From Ciceribacter sp. L1K22 (GTDB lineage Bacteria > Pseudomonadota > Alphaproteobacteria > Rhizobiales > Rhizobiaceae), in the NCBI RefSeq assembly GCF_017599385.1, contig NZ_JAGFPK010000001.1, forward strand, positions 1,789,399 through 1,853,398: DNA of 64,000 nucleotides, written 5' to 3'. Positions within the stretch are counted from its first letter, which is position 1, and the number at the start of each line of letters is the position of its first letter. Positions 33,962 through 55,026 of the stretch are shown in pieces. The notes below the pieces were generated by a model that saw nothing but the letters and a program-made list of their open reading frames with translations, did not search any database and was not told the DNA's origin. Made by a program: the position numbers and the translations under genes.

Positions 33962-34480
33962 GTGGAAAGAGCGGAAAAACGCGAATTCGTCACGGAGCTG
34001 AACGAAGTCTTTAAGGCTTCCGGTTCGGTTGTCGTGGCCCACTATGCTGGTGTCACAGTTGCGCAAATGAACGACTTCCGTTCGAAGATGCGCGCTGCTG
34101 GCGGCACCGTCAAAGTCGCGAAGAACCGTCTGGCCAAGATCGCTCTTCAGGGCACGGAGTCGGAAGGGATGTCGAATCTCTTCAAGGGCCAGACGCTGAT
34201 TGCATACAGCGACGACCCGATCACGGCTCCCAAGGTCGTCATGGATTTCGCCAAGACCAACGACAAGATCGTTGTTCTCGGTGGTGCCATGGGCGCGACC
34301 ACGCTGAACGCGGAAGCAGTCAAGTCGCTTGCGACCCTGCCTTCGCTGGACGAACTGCGTGCAAAGCTGCTGGGTATGATTCAGACCCCGGCAACCCGCA
34401 TTGCAGGTGTCGTACAGGCGCCGGCTGGACAGCTGGCACGCGTTTTTGCGGCCTACGCAAAGAAGGACGAAGCCGCTTGA
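33962..34480 (+). CDS. rplJ: 50S ribosomal protein L10
   Basis: 172 aa. Base of the L12 stalk. The N-terminal rRNA-binding domain includes [21 protein letters not shown] and [15 protein letters not shown]; the C-terminal helix binding L12 dimers is [17 protein letters not shown]. It starts with GTG at 33962, preceded by CTGGAGA. rplL follows by 60 bp. Confidence 0.97.
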   Translation: MERAEKREFVTELNEVFKASGSVVVAHYAGVTVAQMNDFRSKMRAAGGTVKVAKNRLAKIALQGTESEGMSNLFKGQTLIAYSDDPITAPKVVMDFAKTNDKIVVLGGAMGATTLNAEAVKSLATLPSLDELRAKLLGMIQTPATRIAGVVQAPAGQLARVFAAYAKKDEAA

Positions 34481-34540
34481 GGCGGTTTTTCGCTGTAACA
34501 ACAAAACAGTTCGAACCGAACACGATAAGGAACTATCAAA

Positions 34541-34924
<384 letters not shown>

Positions 34925-34938
34925 TATCGGAATACGGC

Positions 34939-34964
34939 CGGGAGCGGATTTTGGTCCGCTCCCG
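34939..34964 (+). promoter_or_regulatory. Hairpin after rplL
   Basis: CGGGAGCGGA / TCCGCTCCCG, a perfect 10-bp stem with loop TTTTGG, 15 nt after the rplL stop and followed by ACCTTCATTCC. A possible attenuator that lowers rpoBC transcription relative to the r-protein genes; the T-run is weak. Confidence 0.6.
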
Positions 34965-34985
34965 ACCTTCATTCCTCTGAAAGTC

Positions 34986-35023
34986 ATTACCCAAAAGCCG
35001 GTGAAACGGCTTTTGGGTAATGG
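34986..35023. repeat. Perfect 16-bp inverted repeat upstream of rpoB
   Basis: CATTACCCAAAAGCCG and CGGCTTTTGGGTAATG with loop GTGAAA. In RNA this makes a 16-bp uninterrupted stem, long enough to be an RNase III substrate. E. coli has an RNase III site in the same rplL-rpoB gap (established knowledge); analogy is inferred. It could also be a copy of a dispersed palindromic repeat. Confidence 0.8.
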
Positions 35024-35178
35024 GTTCTTCAAGAGGATGGTCCTTCTTGCAGGCTCCCGACAATCCGGTCGGCCGCCCGCAACGACAGGACGAGATTGAA
35101 CGATCCATGATCGACGGAGCCGCCTGGCCAGCGCGTTCCGTCCGTTGCAGGCCCGGTTGCAAATTACAAGGAGCGACG

Positions 35179-39318
<4,140 letters not shown>

Positions 39319-39507
39319 CGTTTTGACAACGCGTGCGCGGGGACCCTGCGCACGCTCCCTTTTCCGGTCTTTCGGTTGAATGCATCGGGGAAGGGGAGTT
39401 TTGCCGCATTTCGCGGTTAACTGTCATTCTAAGGCCTGCTGCGGCATCCCGGGATTTTGCCGCAACCAGAGCCAAGCGAGGGCGTTTCGCCCCATAAGGA
39501 GATAGGC

Positions 39508-43716
<4,209 letters not shown>

Positions 43717-43760
43717 TCTGAGGCTTGGCGATTAATCGCAGGCTGAAACTGACAAACTGC

Positions 43761-43790
43761 AGGCGTCCGGGTCTCCCGGGCGCCTTTTTT
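43761..43790 (+). terminator. Intrinsic terminator after rpoC
   Basis: AGGCGTCCGGG / CCCGGGCGCCT (11 bp, one G-T pair), loop TCT, then TTTTT. Ends the secE-rpoC transcription unit. Confidence 0.92.
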
Positions 43791-44099
43791 GCTTATCACC
43801 GACGGTTCTGGGCAGCCAAGGAACCGCCTGTGGCACGGGCTCGTTTCGAGCTCGATGTCGGACGTTGACCGTGAGGTGGCGCTTGCGACGCCGTCGAGCG
43901 GTTCTGGCGGCGCCGTAGCGACGGCAGAGGAGAGCGCCTTCGACGATGGGAACGGCGTCTCATACGGCGCTGGCTTGAAGCGCCCGGATGTCCGCTCCGG
44001 CAGCCTCTCGAATGTCAAGGCTTCTAGAAAATACGAAGAAACCGCCCGACGACTGCCGGGCGGTTCTGATTTCAGCACTGCTGATGAGGCGAGGGCGCC
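43791..44099. other. Gap between rpoC and the minus-strand gene
   Basis: 309 bp with no gene I can support. Frames open on both strands but show no family resemblance and no ribosome site. The only structure is an AACCGCCCG/CGGGCGGTT hairpin at 44040-44065, a plausible end for the minus-strand gene that stops at 44100; it is followed on that strand by a T-rich stretch. Confidence 0.5.
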
Positions 44100-44393
44100 T
44101 CAGCCGAAGCGGATGATCGACACTTCGCCTTCCAAAGCGCCCTGATATGCCGATGCGTGCGGTTCCTCGTCCGGGATGTCCTGCAGCATGCCGATCTGAT
44201 CGAGGTCGGCTTCCACGAAGCCCTCCTCGGAGAGCGCGTTTAGCACGGCACGGACGGCCGAATCGTCATCCGGCGCAGCAACCATGACATGTACGTCGAT
44301 CGCCTCTCCCCCGGCTTCCTCGTATGCCTTGGCAATGACGATGAAGACCATCGGCGAATCGAGGTTGTTGTCGTTGTCGGGGAGATTGATCAT
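44100..44393 (-). CDS. Small acidic protein of unknown function
   Basis: 97 aa, acidic, with no signal peptide or membrane segment. It reads as one compact alpha/beta domain: MVFIVIAKAYEEAGGEAIDVHVMVAAPDDDSAV split into strand-helix-strand, then VRAVLNALSEEGFVEADLDQIG. The start at 44393 (MINLPDNDNN) has GGTACC-poor but clear ATG context; a longer frame adds 13 Arg/Pro residues. It is the only minus-strand gene in the 36-kb translation locus, set between rpoC and rpsL. Family not recognised. Confidence 0.7.
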   Translation of the reverse strand: MINLPDNDNNLDSPMVFIVIAKAYEEAGGEAIDVHVMVAAPDDDSAVRAVLNALSEEGFVEADLDQIGMLQDIPDEEPHASAYQGALEGEVSIIRFG

Positions 44394-44874
44394 GGCCGGT
44401 ACCTTTCGGGTTCGGGCGGGAGCAGGGGCCAAAGTGGGCCGCGATTCGGGCGATGGCTGTTGTCTAGCGGATTATCATGCTAGACGAAAAGCTCTATGAC
44501 GTCAGCCATGGCTTTTCCGTGGCGGCAAGCGCATCTGGCGTCCGCCGCTTCGGCCATTATTTTCCGGTTAAGACTTGACTGGAATGCGCGAAGACAGTAG
44601 TACGCCGGCCATCGGAGCCAATGTGAGGAATGCTGTTCGAGGCGCCACGCCTTGGAGTTAACCTCAAACAAGGCTCCAATACGCACGTTGACGACACGAA
44701 TGCCGCACGCATGACGCATTTTATGATGCGTCCTCTGTTCTTTTGTGGTCCATCCGCTGGCAAAAGCGGGTCGGGCCACATTTTGCGCATGATGAAAACT
44801 GTGCGGCCACCGCCGGCAACGGCAAATTCAGGGGTCCGAGAGGGCCGAGAGCAAAAATCGTAAGGGATGGTTGT
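44394..44874. promoter_or_regulatory. Regulatory gap before rpsL (str operon leader)
   Basis: 481 bp without a gene, between divergent 44100-44393 and rpsL. It holds a promoter candidate: CTTGAC (44574-44579), 17 nt, then GTAGTA, the TTGACT/TAGTAC reading being similar. It also holds a palindrome GACGCAT-TTTATG-ATGCGTC at 44713-44732, inside the predicted leader. A start near 44610 would give rpsL a leader of about 260 nt. Confidence 0.45.
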
Positions 44875-45246
44875 ATGCCTACCGTAAACCAGCTGATCCG
44901 CAAGCCGCGTCAGGCACAGGTCAAGCGCAACAAGGTTCCTGCCCTGCAGGAAAACCCGCAGAAGCGTGGTGTTTGCACCCGCGTCTACACCACGACCCCG
45001 AAGAAGCCGAACTCGGCTCTGCGTAAGGTCGCCAAGATCCGTCTCACCAACGGCTTCGAAGTCATCGGCTACATTCCGGGTGAAGGTCACAACCTTCAGG
45101 AACACTCCGTGGTCATGATCCGCGGCGGCCGCGTGAAGGACTTGCCGGGTGTTCGTTATCACATCATCCGCGGCGTTCTCGACACCCAGGGTGTCAAGAA
45201 CCGTAAGCAGCGCCGTTCGAAGTACGGTGCGAAGCGTCCGAAGTAA
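44875..45246 (+). CDS. rpsL: 30S ribosomal protein S12
   Basis: 123 aa. Decoding-centre protein. Starts [20 protein letters not shown]. The streptomycin-sensitive residues Lys43 ([13 protein letters not shown]) and Lys88 ([13 protein letters not shown]) are both wild type. First gene of the str operon rpsL-rpsG-fusA-tuf; the open frame continues upstream but without a plausible start. Confidence 0.99.
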
Positions 45247-45320
45247 TCCGGATCGCTCCGATTATACCAATCCTGGCGCTGCGCGAGGTTCTCCGCGTTC
45301 TAAAGTGCCGTAACCGTTGA

Positions 45321-45803
<483 letters not shown>

Positions 45804-45835
45804 TCAACCGATCGAATATTGAAAGGCAGTCCGTT

Positions 45836-47935
45836 ATGGCTCGCGAATATAAAATCGAAGACTACCGCAACTTCGGTATCATGGCGCACATCGACGCCGG
45901 CAAGACCACGACCACCGAGCGTATCCTTTACTACACCGGTAAGTCGCACAAGATCGGCGAAGTGCACGACGGCGCTGCCACCATGGACTGGATGGAGCAG
46001 GAGCAGGAGCGTGGCATCACGATCACGTCCGCTGCCACCACGACCTTCTGGAAGGGCCGTGACGGCAAGATGCGCCGCTTCAACATCATCGACACGCCCG
46101 GCCACGTCGACTTCACCATCGAAGTCGAGCGTTCGCTGCGCGTTCTCGACGGTGCCATCGCGCTTCTCGACGCCAACGCTGGCGTTGAGCCGCAGACCGA
46201 AACCGTATGGCGTCAGGCTGAAAAGTACCACGTCCCGCGGATGATCTTCTGCAACAAGATGGACAAGACCGGTGCGGACTTCTACCGCTCGGTGGAAATG
46301 ATCAAGACCCGTCTCGGCGCCACCGCTGTTGTCATGCAACTGCCGATCGGCGCTGAAAGCGACTTCAAGGGCGTCGTCGACCTGATCGAGATGAACGCGC
46401 TCGTCTGGCGCGATGAGTCCCTCGGCGCTGCCTGGGACGTCGTCGAAATCCCGGCCGACCTCAAGGAAAAGGCCGAGGAATATCGCGAAAAGCTGATCGA
46501 GACCGTTGTCGAGATCGACGAAGAAGCGATGGAAGCCTACCTGAACGGCGAAATGCCGGACAACGACAAGATCCGTGCTCTCGTTCGTCGCGGCACCATC
46601 GACGTCAAGTTCCACCCGATGTTCTGCGGCACCGCCTTCAAGAACAAGGGCGTTCAGCCGCTGCTCGACGCCGTGGTCGATTACCTGCCGTCGCCGCTCG
46701 ATATTCCGGCGATCAAGGGCATCGACTTCAAGACCGAAGCTGAAATCGAGCGCCATGCAGATGACGCCGAGCCGCTCTCGATGCTGGCATTCAAGATCAT
46801 GAACGACCCCTTCGTCGGTTCGCTCACTTTCGCCCGCATCTATTCCGGCAAGCTGGAAAAGGGTTCGTCTGTTCTCAATACGGTCAAGGACAAGCGCGAG
46901 CGCGTCGGCCGCATGCTGCAGATGCACTCCAACAGCCGTGAAGACATCGAAGAAGCCTTTGCAGGCGACATCGTTGCTCTCGCCGGTCTCAAGGAAACCA
47001 CCACGGGTGACACGCTCTGCGATCCGCTGAAGCCGGTTATCCTGGAGCGCATGGAATTCCCCGAGCCGGTCATCCAGATCGCGATCGAGCCGAAGTCCAA
47101 GGGCGACCAGGAAAAGATGGGCCTCGCGCTCAACCGCCTGGCGGCCGAAGACCCGTCGTTCCGCGTCAAGACCGACCAGGAATCCGGCCAGACGATCATC
47201 GCCGGCATGGGCGAACTTCACCTCGACATCATCGTCGACCGCATGCGTCGCGAGTTCAAGGTCGAAGCCAACGTCGGTGCTCCGCAGGTTGCCTATCGCG
47301 AAACCATCACGCGTCAGCACGAAGAAGATTACACGCACAAGAAGCAGTCCGGTGGTACCGGCCAGTTCGCGCGCGTCAAGATCGTCTTCGAACCGAACCC
47401 GGAAGGCGAAGACTTCAAGTTCGAATCCAAGATCGTCGGCGGTGCCGTTCCGAAGGAATACATCCCGGGCGTTCAGAAGGGTATCGAAAGCGTTCTGACC
47501 TCGGGTCCGCTCGCTGGCTTCCCGATGCTCGGCGTCAAGGCCACCCTCATCGATGGTGCCTTCCACGACGTCGACTCGTCGGTTCTGGCGTTCGAAATCG
47601 CATCGCGTGCCTGCTTCCGTGAAGCAGCCAAGAAGGCCGGCGCACAGCTGCTCGAGCCGATGATGCGCGTCGAAGTCGTCACCCCGGAAGATTATGTCGG
47701 CGACGTCATCGGCGACCTGAACTCCCGTCGTGGCCAGATCCAGGGCCAGGAACAGCGCGGCATCGCGATCGTGATCAACGCTCACGTTCCGCTGGCGAAC
47801 ATGTTCAAGTACGTCGACAGCCTGCGCTCCATGTCGCAGGGCCGTGCGCAGTACTCGATGGTGTTCGACCACTACGCCCCGGTACCGAGCAACGTCGCTC
47901 AGGAAATCCAGGCCAAGTATTCCGGTCAGAAGTGA
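45836..47935 (+). CDS. fusA: Elongation factor G
   Basis: 699 aa translocase. G domain with [19 protein letters not shown], the switch [25 protein letters not shown] and [10 protein letters not shown]; domains II-V follow, with [14 protein letters not shown] (domain III) and [15 protein letters not shown]. Complete with no insertions. 72 bp upstream of tuf copy 2; a TCTCCC-CTCG-GGGAGA hairpin lies in that gap at 47971-47986. Confidence 0.99.
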   Translation: MAREYKIEDYRNFGIMAHIDAGKTTTTERILYYTGKSHKIGEVHDGAATMDWMEQEQERGITITSAATTTFWKGRDGKMRRFNIIDTPGHVDFTIEVERSLRVLDGAIALLDANAGVEPQTETVWRQAEKYHVPRMIFCNKMDKTGADFYRSVEMIKTRLGATAVVMQLPIGAESDFKGVVDLIEMNALVWRDESLGAAWDVVEIPADLKEKAEEYREKLIETVVEIDEEAMEAYLNGEMPDNDKIRALVRRGTIDVKFHPMFCGTAFKNKGVQPLLDAVVDYLPSPLDIPAIKGIDFKTEAEIERHADDAEPLSMLAFKIMNDPFVGSLTFARIYSGKLEKGSSVLNTVKDKRERVGRMLQMHSNSREDIEEAFAGDIVALAGLKETTTGDTLCDPLKPVILERMEFPEPVIQIAIEPKSKGDQEKMGLALNRLAAEDPSFRVKTDQESGQTIIAGMGELHLDIIVDRMRREFKVEANVGAPQVAYRETITRQHEEDYTHKKQSGGTGQFARVKIVFEPNPEGEDFKFESKIVGGAVPKEYIPGVQKGIESVLTSGPLAGFPMLGVKATLIDGAFHDVDSSVLAFEIASRACFREAAKKAGAQLLEPMMRVEVVTPEDYVGDVIGDLNSRRGQIQGQEQRGIAIVINAHVPLANMFKYVDSLRSMSQGRAQYSMVFDHYAPVPSNVAQEIQAKYSGQK

Positions 47936-48007
47936 CCGGAATACCCCAAAACCTGAACAGTTAACGAATTTCTCCCCTCGGGGAGACGAAAGAATGGAGA
48001 GCCGGAA

Positions 48008-49183
<1,176 letters not shown>

Positions 49184-49193
49184 TGCAGATACG

Positions 49194-49227
49194 ATCGGCC
49201 CCGCACCCATCGGGTTGCGGGGCCGAT
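49194..49227 (+). terminator. Terminator-like hairpin after tuf copy 2
   Basis: ATCGGCCCCGCA / TGCGGGGCCGAT, a perfect 12-bp stem with a 10-nt loop, 10 nt after the stop and followed by TGTCGGTTT. The T-run is weak, so some read-through into the S10 operon is likely. Confidence 0.7.
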
Positions 49228-49554
49228 TGTCGGTTTCAGGGGTTGGAAAACCCCATGCGCGTCGCGCATGCCAGGAAGTCGCGTCGTTTGGCCCGTAGGC
49301 CATTGACGAAAAGGCGGTGAGGGTATATGTCGCCGCCACGAATGGAGTCGGGCGGTGATTTGCTCCTCCCGACGTTAGCGCTGCAATTTGGTCGTCTCGA
49401 TTGGGATGGCGGGGCAGGGCTCCTTATTCTGAGTGAAGTGACAGGGGCATCCTTGATGTCCGTGTGATTTTTGAAAATCAGGGGCCGGCCAGTAATTGGT
49501 AATTCACTGTCTCTGCGTATGCGGGACGCAAGAAAAGAAACAAGGACAAGTCGA
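49228..49554 (+). promoter_or_regulatory. Promoter/leader region of the S10 operon
   Basis: No gene is seen between the tuf terminator and rpsJ. A promoter candidate is ATTGAC (49302-49307) and TATATG (49324-49329) with 16 nt between, giving a leader of about 220 nt. E. coli L4 regulates the S10 operon through its leader; no E. coli-like fold was recognised here. Confidence 0.4.
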
Positions 49555-49863
49555 ATGAACGGCCAGAATATCCGCATCCGCCTGAAGGCGTTTGATCACC
49601 GGGTTCTCGATGCCTCCACGCGGGAGATCGTCTCCACTGCCAAGCGCACCGGTGCAAGCGTACGCGGCCCGGTTCCGCTTCCGACCCGCATTGAAAAGTT
49701 CACGGTCAACCGTTCGCCTCACGTCGACAAGAAGAGCCGTGAGCAGTTCGAGATGCGCACGCACAAGCGTCTTCTCGACATCGTTGATCCGACTCCCCAG
49801 ACCGTAGACGCGCTGATGAAGCTCGATCTGGCGGCGGGTGTTGACGTCGAGATCAAGCTCTAA
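49555..49863 (+). CDS. rpsJ: 30S ribosomal protein S10
   Basis: 102 aa, also the NusE antitermination factor. Starts [20 protein letters not shown]; conserved [20 protein letters not shown] and the loop [16 protein letters not shown]. The ribosome site AAGGA lies before ATG 49555; the frame is open 28 codons further upstream. First gene of the S10 operon, which runs to rpsQ. Confidence 0.98.
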   Translation: MNGQNIRIRLKAFDHRVLDASTREIVSTAKRTGASVRGPVPLPTRIEKFTVNRSPHVDKKSREQFEMRTHKRLLDIVDPTPQTVDALMKLDLAAGVDVEIKL

Positions 49864-50032
49864 GGAATTCCGGCGAGAGCCGAAATAACAAGGAAGGTAC
49901 GTGGCAAGACCTGCCAACGACTTCTCGAAACGGGAAACCCGAAGGTTCGGAAGGGCCTGAGTGGAATCCTTAAACAAAGAGGAAAGGCCGTGACCTCATG
50001 GTCCCGGCCGCGACTCTCAAGAGGAATGAACC

Positions 50033-50674
50033 ATGCGTTCAGGTGTGATTGCACAGAAAGTGGGAATGACCCGCGTCTATAACGACGCCGGTGAGCATGT
50101 CCCGGTAACAGTTCTGCGTCTCGACAACGTTCAGGTCGTGGCTCAGCGCACCGCCGACAAGAACGGCTATACCGCGCTTCAGCTCGGTGCCGGCTCGTCG
50201 AAGGTCAAGAATACCACGAAGGGCCTGCGCGGCCACTTCGCTGCCGCCTCGGTCGAGCCGAAGGCCAAGCTCGTAGAATTCCGCGTTTCCGAAGATAACC
50301 TGCTGGATGTCGGCGCACAGCTGACGGCCGGCCACTTTTCGGCTGGCCAGCTGGTCGACGTGACCGGCACCACCATCGGTAAGGGTTTTGCCGGTGCGAT
50401 GAAGCGCCACAACTTCGGCGGTCTCCGAGCCACGCACGGTGTATCGGTTTCGCACCGTTCGCACGGTTCGACCGGTAACAACCAGGATCCGGGCAAGGTC
50501 TGGAAGGGCAAGCGCATGGCTGGTCACATGGGCCAGACGCGCGTCACCACGCAGAATCTCGAAGTCGTTTCGACCGATGAAGATCGCGGTTTGATCCTTG
50601 TGAAGGGCGCCGTTCCCGGTTCCAAGGGTTCCTGGATCATCGTCCGCGACGCCGTCAAGTCGGCATCGAAGTAA
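50033..50674 (+). CDS. rplC: 50S ribosomal protein L3
   Basis: 213 aa. Early assembly protein near the peptidyl transferase centre. N-terminus [20 protein letters not shown]; the centre-reaching loop [20 protein letters not shown] and [17 protein letters not shown], the latter around the Gln that PrmB methylates in E. coli. A 169-nt gap precedes it, the largest inside this operon. Confidence 0.98.
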   Translation: MRSGVIAQKVGMTRVYNDAGEHVPVTVLRLDNVQVVAQRTADKNGYTALQLGAGSSKVKNTTKGLRGHFAAASVEPKAKLVEFRVSEDNLLDVGAQLTAGHFSAGQLVDVTGTTIGKGFAGAMKRHNFGGLRATHGVSVSHRSHGSTGNNQDPGKVWKGKRMAGHMGQTRVTTQNLEVVSTDEDRGLILVKGAVPGSKGSWIIVRDAVKSASK

Positions 50675-50687
50675 GGGAGCCAAACCA

Positions 50688-51308
50688 ATGGAATTGAACG
50701 TCAAGACCCTCGAGGGCAAAGACGCCGGCAAGGTTTCCCTGTCGGATGCGATTTTCGGCCTTGAGCCGCGCGAGGACATCATTGCCCGCGTCGTTCGCTG
50801 GCAGCTCGCCAAGAAGCAGCAGGGCACCCACAAGTCCAAGGGCCGTTCCGAGGTTTCTCGTACCGGTTCGAAGATGTACAAGCAGAAGGGCACCGGTCGC
50901 GCTCGCCACCACTCGGCTCGCGCTCCGCAGTTCCGCGGCGGTGGTCGTGCACATGGTCCGGTTGTTCGCAGCCACGCCCACGACCTGCCGAAGAAGGTTC
51001 GCGCTCTTGCTCTGCGTCACGCTCTTTCGGCCAAGCTGAAGGCTGAAGACCTGATCATCGTCGACAACCTGGTCGCGGCCGAAGCCAAGACCAAGGCGCT
51101 CGCCGGCACTCTGGCATCGCTCGGCTTCAGCAACGCCCTGCTGATCGGTGGCGCTGAACTCGACAATAACTTCAAGCTCGCTGCGGCCAACATCCCGAAC
51201 ATCGATGTTCTGCCGGTTCAGGGCATCAACGTTTACGACATCCTGCGCCGCGGCAAGCTCGTGCTGTCCAAGGCTGCGGTTGAAGCTCTGGAGGAGCGGT
51301 TCAAATGA
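50688..51308 (+). CDS. rplD: 50S ribosomal protein L4
   Basis: 206 aa. Lines the exit tunnel and, in E. coli, represses the S10 operon. The tunnel loop is [17 protein letters not shown] then APQFRGGG, with the usual Lys and Gly-Thr-Gly residues intact, so no macrolide-resistance change is evident. Overlaps rplW by 4 bp. Confidence 0.98.
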   Translation: MELNVKTLEGKDAGKVSLSDAIFGLEPREDIIARVVRWQLAKKQQGTHKSKGRSEVSRTGSKMYKQKGTGRARHHSARAPQFRGGGRAHGPVVRSHAHDLPKKVRALALRHALSAKLKAEDLIIVDNLVAAEAKTKALAGTLASLGFSNALLIGGAELDNNFKLAAANIPNIDVLPVQGINVYDILRRGKLVLSKAAVEALEERFK

Positions 51309-51598
51309 CTGATCTTCGCCACTACGACGTGATCGTCTCTCCGTCGATCACCGAAAAGTCGACCCTGGTATCCGAACAGAACCAGGTCGTCTTCAACGTC
51401 GCCAAGGGCGCCAGCAAGCCGGAAATCAAGGCTGCTGTCGAGGCTCTCTTCGGCGTCAAGGTCAAGGCCGTCAACACGCTGCTCCGCAAGGGCAAGGTTA
51501 AGCGTTTCCGCGGCTTCGCCGGCAAGCAGAAGGACGTGAAGAAGGCGATCGTTACGCTCGCCGACGGACAGTCCATCGACGTGTCGACCGGCATCTGA
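51305..51598 (+). CDS. rplW: 50S ribosomal protein L23
   Basis: 97 aa. Docking site at the tunnel exit for trigger factor and SRP. Conserved [19 protein letters not shown] and [18 protein letters not shown]. Start overlaps the rplD stop (ATGA), so translation is coupled. Slightly short but normal for alphaproteobacteria. Confidence 0.98.
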   Translation: MTDLRHYDVIVSPSITEKSTLVSEQNQVVFNVAKGASKPEIKAAVEALFGVKVKAVNTLLRKGKVKRFRGFAGKQKDVKKAIVTLADGQSIDVSTGI

Positions 51599-51615
51599 GC
51601 TAGGGAACAAGTAAA

Positions 51616-52452
51616 ATGGCATTGAAAAGCTTCAACCCGACCACGCCGAGCCAGCGCCAGCTGGTGATCGTCGACCGTTCGCAGCTCTACAAGGGCAAGC
51701 CGGTCAAGGCTCTGACGGAAGGTCTTTCCAAGAGCGGCGGCCGTAACAACCTCGGCCGGATCACCGCCCGCTTCATCGGCGGTGGTCACAAGCGTACCTA
51801 CCGACTCGTTGACTTCAAGCGTCGCAAGTTCGACGTCGAAGGCACCGTAGAGCGTCTGGAATACGACCCGAACCGCACGGCGTTTATCGCGCTCGTCAAC
51901 TACGCCGATGGCGAACAGGCCTACATCCTCGCTCCGCAGCGTCTTGCTGCAGGCGACAAGGTCATCGCTTCGGACAAGGCTGTCGACGTCAAGCCGGGCA
52001 ACACCATGCCGCTGCAGTACATCCCGGTTGGCTCGATCGTTCACAACGTCGAGATGAAGCCGGGCAAGGGCGGCCAGATCGCCCGTTCGGCAGGCACCTA
52101 CGTTCAGCTGGTCGGCCGCGATGCCGGCATGGCGATCCTTCGTCTGAACTCGGGTGAACAGCGCCTGGTGCACGGCTCCTGCCTTGCAACGATCGGCGCC
52201 GTCTCCAACCCGGACCACGGCAACATCAACGACGGCAAGGCTGGTCGTACCCGTTGGCGCGGCAAGACCCCGCATAACCGCGGTGTCGTCATGAACCCGG
52301 TCGACCACCCGCACGGCGGTGGTGAAGGCCGCACGTCCGGTGGTCGTCACCCGGTTTCCCCGTGGGGCAAGCCGACCAAGGGCAAGCGGACTCGTTCGAA
52401 CAAGTCGACCGACAAGTTCATCATGCGCTCGCGCCACCTGAAGAAGAAGTAA
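51616..52452 (+). CDS. rplB: 50S ribosomal protein L2
   Basis: 278 aa. Required for subunit joining and peptidyl transfer. [17 protein letters not shown] start; [21 protein letters not shown]; the highly conserved [20 protein letters not shown] carries the functionally important His. C-terminal basic tail [19 protein letters not shown]. Confidence 0.99.
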   Translation: MALKSFNPTTPSQRQLVIVDRSQLYKGKPVKALTEGLSKSGGRNNLGRITARFIGGGHKRTYRLVDFKRRKFDVEGTVERLEYDPNRTAFIALVNYADGEQAYILAPQRLAAGDKVIASDKAVDVKPGNTMPLQYIPVGSIVHNVEMKPGKGGQIARSAGTYVQLVGRDAGMAILRLNSGEQRLVHGSCLATIGAVSNPDHGNINDGKAGRTRWRGKTPHNRGVVMNPVDHPHGGGEGRTSGGRHPVSPWGKPTKGKRTRSNKSTDKFIMRSRHLKKK

Positions 52453-52468
52453 GAGAGGTTAGTCAGAA

Positions 52469-52747
52469 ATGGCTCGTTCAGTATGGAAAGGCCCGTTTGT
52501 CGACGGCTATCTTCTCGCAAAGGCAGAGAAGGTTCGCACAGGCGGCCGCAGTGAAGTGATCAAGATCTGGAGCCGTCGCTCCACGATCCTGCCGCAGTTC
52601 GTCGGTCTCACCTTCGGCGTCTACAACGGCTCCAAGCACGTTCCGGTCAGCGTCAACGAAGACATGGTCGGTCACAAGTTCGGTGAATTCGCTCCGACCC
52701 GGACCTATTACGGTCACGGCGCGGACAAGAAGGCGAAGAGGAAGTAA
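52469..52747 (+). CDS. rpsS: 30S ribosomal protein S19
   Basis: 92 aa. Head protein contacting S13 and the A-site finger. [35 protein letters not shown] and the C-terminal [16 protein letters not shown] are all standard. 2 bp before rplV. Confidence 0.98.
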   Translation: MARSVWKGPFVDGYLLAKAEKVRTGGRSEVIKIWSRRSTILPQFVGLTFGVYNGSKHVPVSVNEDMVGHKFGEFAPTRTYYGHGADKKAKRK

Positions 52748-52749
52748 TC

Positions 52750-53138
52750 ATGGCGAAGGCAAAGACCGAACGCCGGCTGAAGGACAACGAAGCACAGGCA
52801 GTCGCCCGCACGCTTCGCGTCAGCCCGCAGAAGCTGAACCTGGTTGCCGCCATGATCCGCGGCAAGAAGGTTGATCGTGCGCTCGCCGATCTCGAATTCT
52901 CGCGCAAGCGCATCGCCGGCACCGTCAAGAAGACGCTGGAATCGGCGATCGCAAACGCCGAGAACAACCACGACCTCGACGTCGATCAGCTGATCGTCGC
53001 TGAGGCCTATGTCGGCAAGTCGATCGTCATGAAGCGCTTCCACGCCCGTGGCCGTGGCCGTGCATCCCGCATCGAAAAGCCGTTCGCGCACCTGACCATC
53101 GTGGTTCGCGAAGTTGAAGCCAAAGGGGAGGCCGCATA

Positions 53139-53139
<1 letters not shown>
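52750..53139 (+). CDS. rplV: 50S ribosomal protein L22
   Basis: 129 aa. Tunnel-constriction protein. [20 protein letters not shown] is the conserved core; the beta-hairpin that reaches into the tunnel is [18 protein letters not shown]. Its TAA shares a base with the rpsC ATG (TAATG), giving tight coupling. Confidence 0.98.
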
Positions 53140-53879
<740 letters not shown>

Positions 53880-53917
53880 TCAACGCTGGCGAAAGATAAG
53901 CTCGGAGAAGTAAGAAA

Positions 53918-54331
53918 ATGTTGCAGCCAAAGCGTACAAAATACCGCAAGCAGTTCAAGGGTCGCATCAAGGGCGTCGCCAAGGGCGGTTTTGACCTGGC
54001 TTTCGGTGAATACGGCCTCAAGGCTCTGGAACCGAACCGTGTGAACGCACGCGAAATCGAAGCAGCCCGTCGTGCGATCACCCGCTACATGAAGCGTGCT
54101 GGTCGTGTGTGGATCCGTGTATTCCCGGACGTTCCGGTCACGGCCAAGCCCACCGAAGTTCGTATGGGTAAGGGTAAGGGTTCGGTCGAATACTGGGCAT
54201 GCAAGGTCAAGCCCGGTCGTATCATGTTCGAGATCGACGGCGTATCGGAAGAGATCGCACGCGAGGCCCTGCGCCTCGGTTCTGCCAAGCTCTCGGTCAC
54301 GACGCGCTTCGTACAGCGCATTGCAGAGTGA
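53918..54331 (+). CDS. rplP: 50S ribosomal protein L16
   Basis: 137 aa. A-site/CP protein. [58 protein letters not shown], which includes the Arg hydroxylated in E. coli L16 in the same block. 38 bp after rpsC and 11 bp before rpmC. Confidence 0.98.
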   Translation: MLQPKRTKYRKQFKGRIKGVAKGGFDLAFGEYGLKALEPNRVNAREIEAARRAITRYMKRAGRVWIRVFPDVPVTAKPTEVRMGKGKGSVEYWACKVKPGRIMFEIDGVSEEIAREALRLGSAKLSVTTRFVQRIAE

Positions 54332-54342
54332 GGTTCAGCACC

Positions 54343-54543
54343 ATGAAAGCCGCAGACGTTCGCGCCATGAGCGCCGATCAGTTGAAGGACAAGCTGGCAG
54401 ACCTGAAGAAGGAGCAGTTCAACCTGCGCTTCCAGAAGGCCACCGGCCAGCTTGAGAAGTCCTCTCGCATCGACGAGGTTCGCAAGGACATCGCCCGCGT
54501 GAAAACCATTGCCCGCCAGAAGGCGGCAGAAGCCAAGGCCTAA
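54343..54543 (+). CDS. rpmC: 50S ribosomal protein L29
   Basis: 66 aa helical-hairpin protein near the tunnel exit. [20 protein letters not shown], then [18 protein letters not shown] and the closing [19 protein letters not shown] 54343 is set by this N-terminus; the open frame extends upstream across rplP. rpsQ follows by 12 bp. Confidence 0.97.
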   Translation: MKAADVRAMSADQLKDKLADLKKEQFNLRFQKATGQLEKSSRIDEVRKDIARVKTIARQKAAEAKA

Positions 54544-54555
54544 AGGAAGAATAAT

Positions 54556-54792
54556 ATGCCGAAACGCATTCTGCAGGGCGTAGTCGTTTCCGACAAGAAC
54601 GAGAAGACCGTTGTTGTCCGCGTCGAGCGCCGCTTCGCGCACCCTCTGCTTCAGAAGACCGTTCGCCGGTCGAAGAAGTACAAGGCGCATGACGAGAACA
54701 ATCAGTACAAGGTAGGTGACGTCGTTTCCATCGAGGAATGCGCGCCGATCTCCAAGGACAAGCGCTGGACGGTTGTTGCCGCCCAGGCTTAA
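54556..54792 (+). CDS. rpsQ: 30S ribosomal protein S17
   Basis: 78 aa OB-fold protein of the 30S body. [39 protein letters not shown] and [17 protein letters not shown] are conserved. Last gene before the terminator at 54862, as at the S10/spc boundary of E. coli. Confidence 0.97.
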   Translation: MPKRILQGVVVSDKNEKTVVVRVERRFAHPLLQKTVRRSKKYKAHDENNQYKVGDVVSIEECAPISKDKRWTVVAAQA

Positions 54793-54861
54793 TTGCTTCA
54801 CTTTCTGCGTCTGGGCCTTGCGTCCGGCGCAGAATCCTGTATGAAGCACCCCACTGGCGTC

Positions 54862-54884
54862 AGAACGCTCCTCCGGAGCGTTCT
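54862..54884 (+). terminator. Intrinsic terminator at the S10/spc operon boundary
   Basis: AGAACGCTCC / GGAGCGTTCT, a perfect 10-bp stem with loop TCC, then TTT and another T-rich stretch. It lies 69 nt after rpsQ and 142 nt before rplN, the same place where E. coli separates S10 and spc. A promoter for spc is expected between 54885 and 55020; none is convincing by eye. Confidence 0.85.
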
Positions 54885-55026
54885 TTTGCTTTGAGCGCTC
54901 GGAAGGTCCCTTTCTGGGAAACCACCTTGGCAAAGTCCCTCCCGCGCGACAATTCGAATATTTCATAAGCCGGAATAGGGGGCATCGCGCCCAACCGTCC
55001 CGGTTACAACAAGAAGGCGACCTGAC

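Noticed and set aside
43789-44145. Plus-strand open frame of 118 codons after rpoC
   Set aside because: Begins inside the rpoC terminator, lacks a ribosome site, overlaps the minus-strand gene and has no family resemblance.
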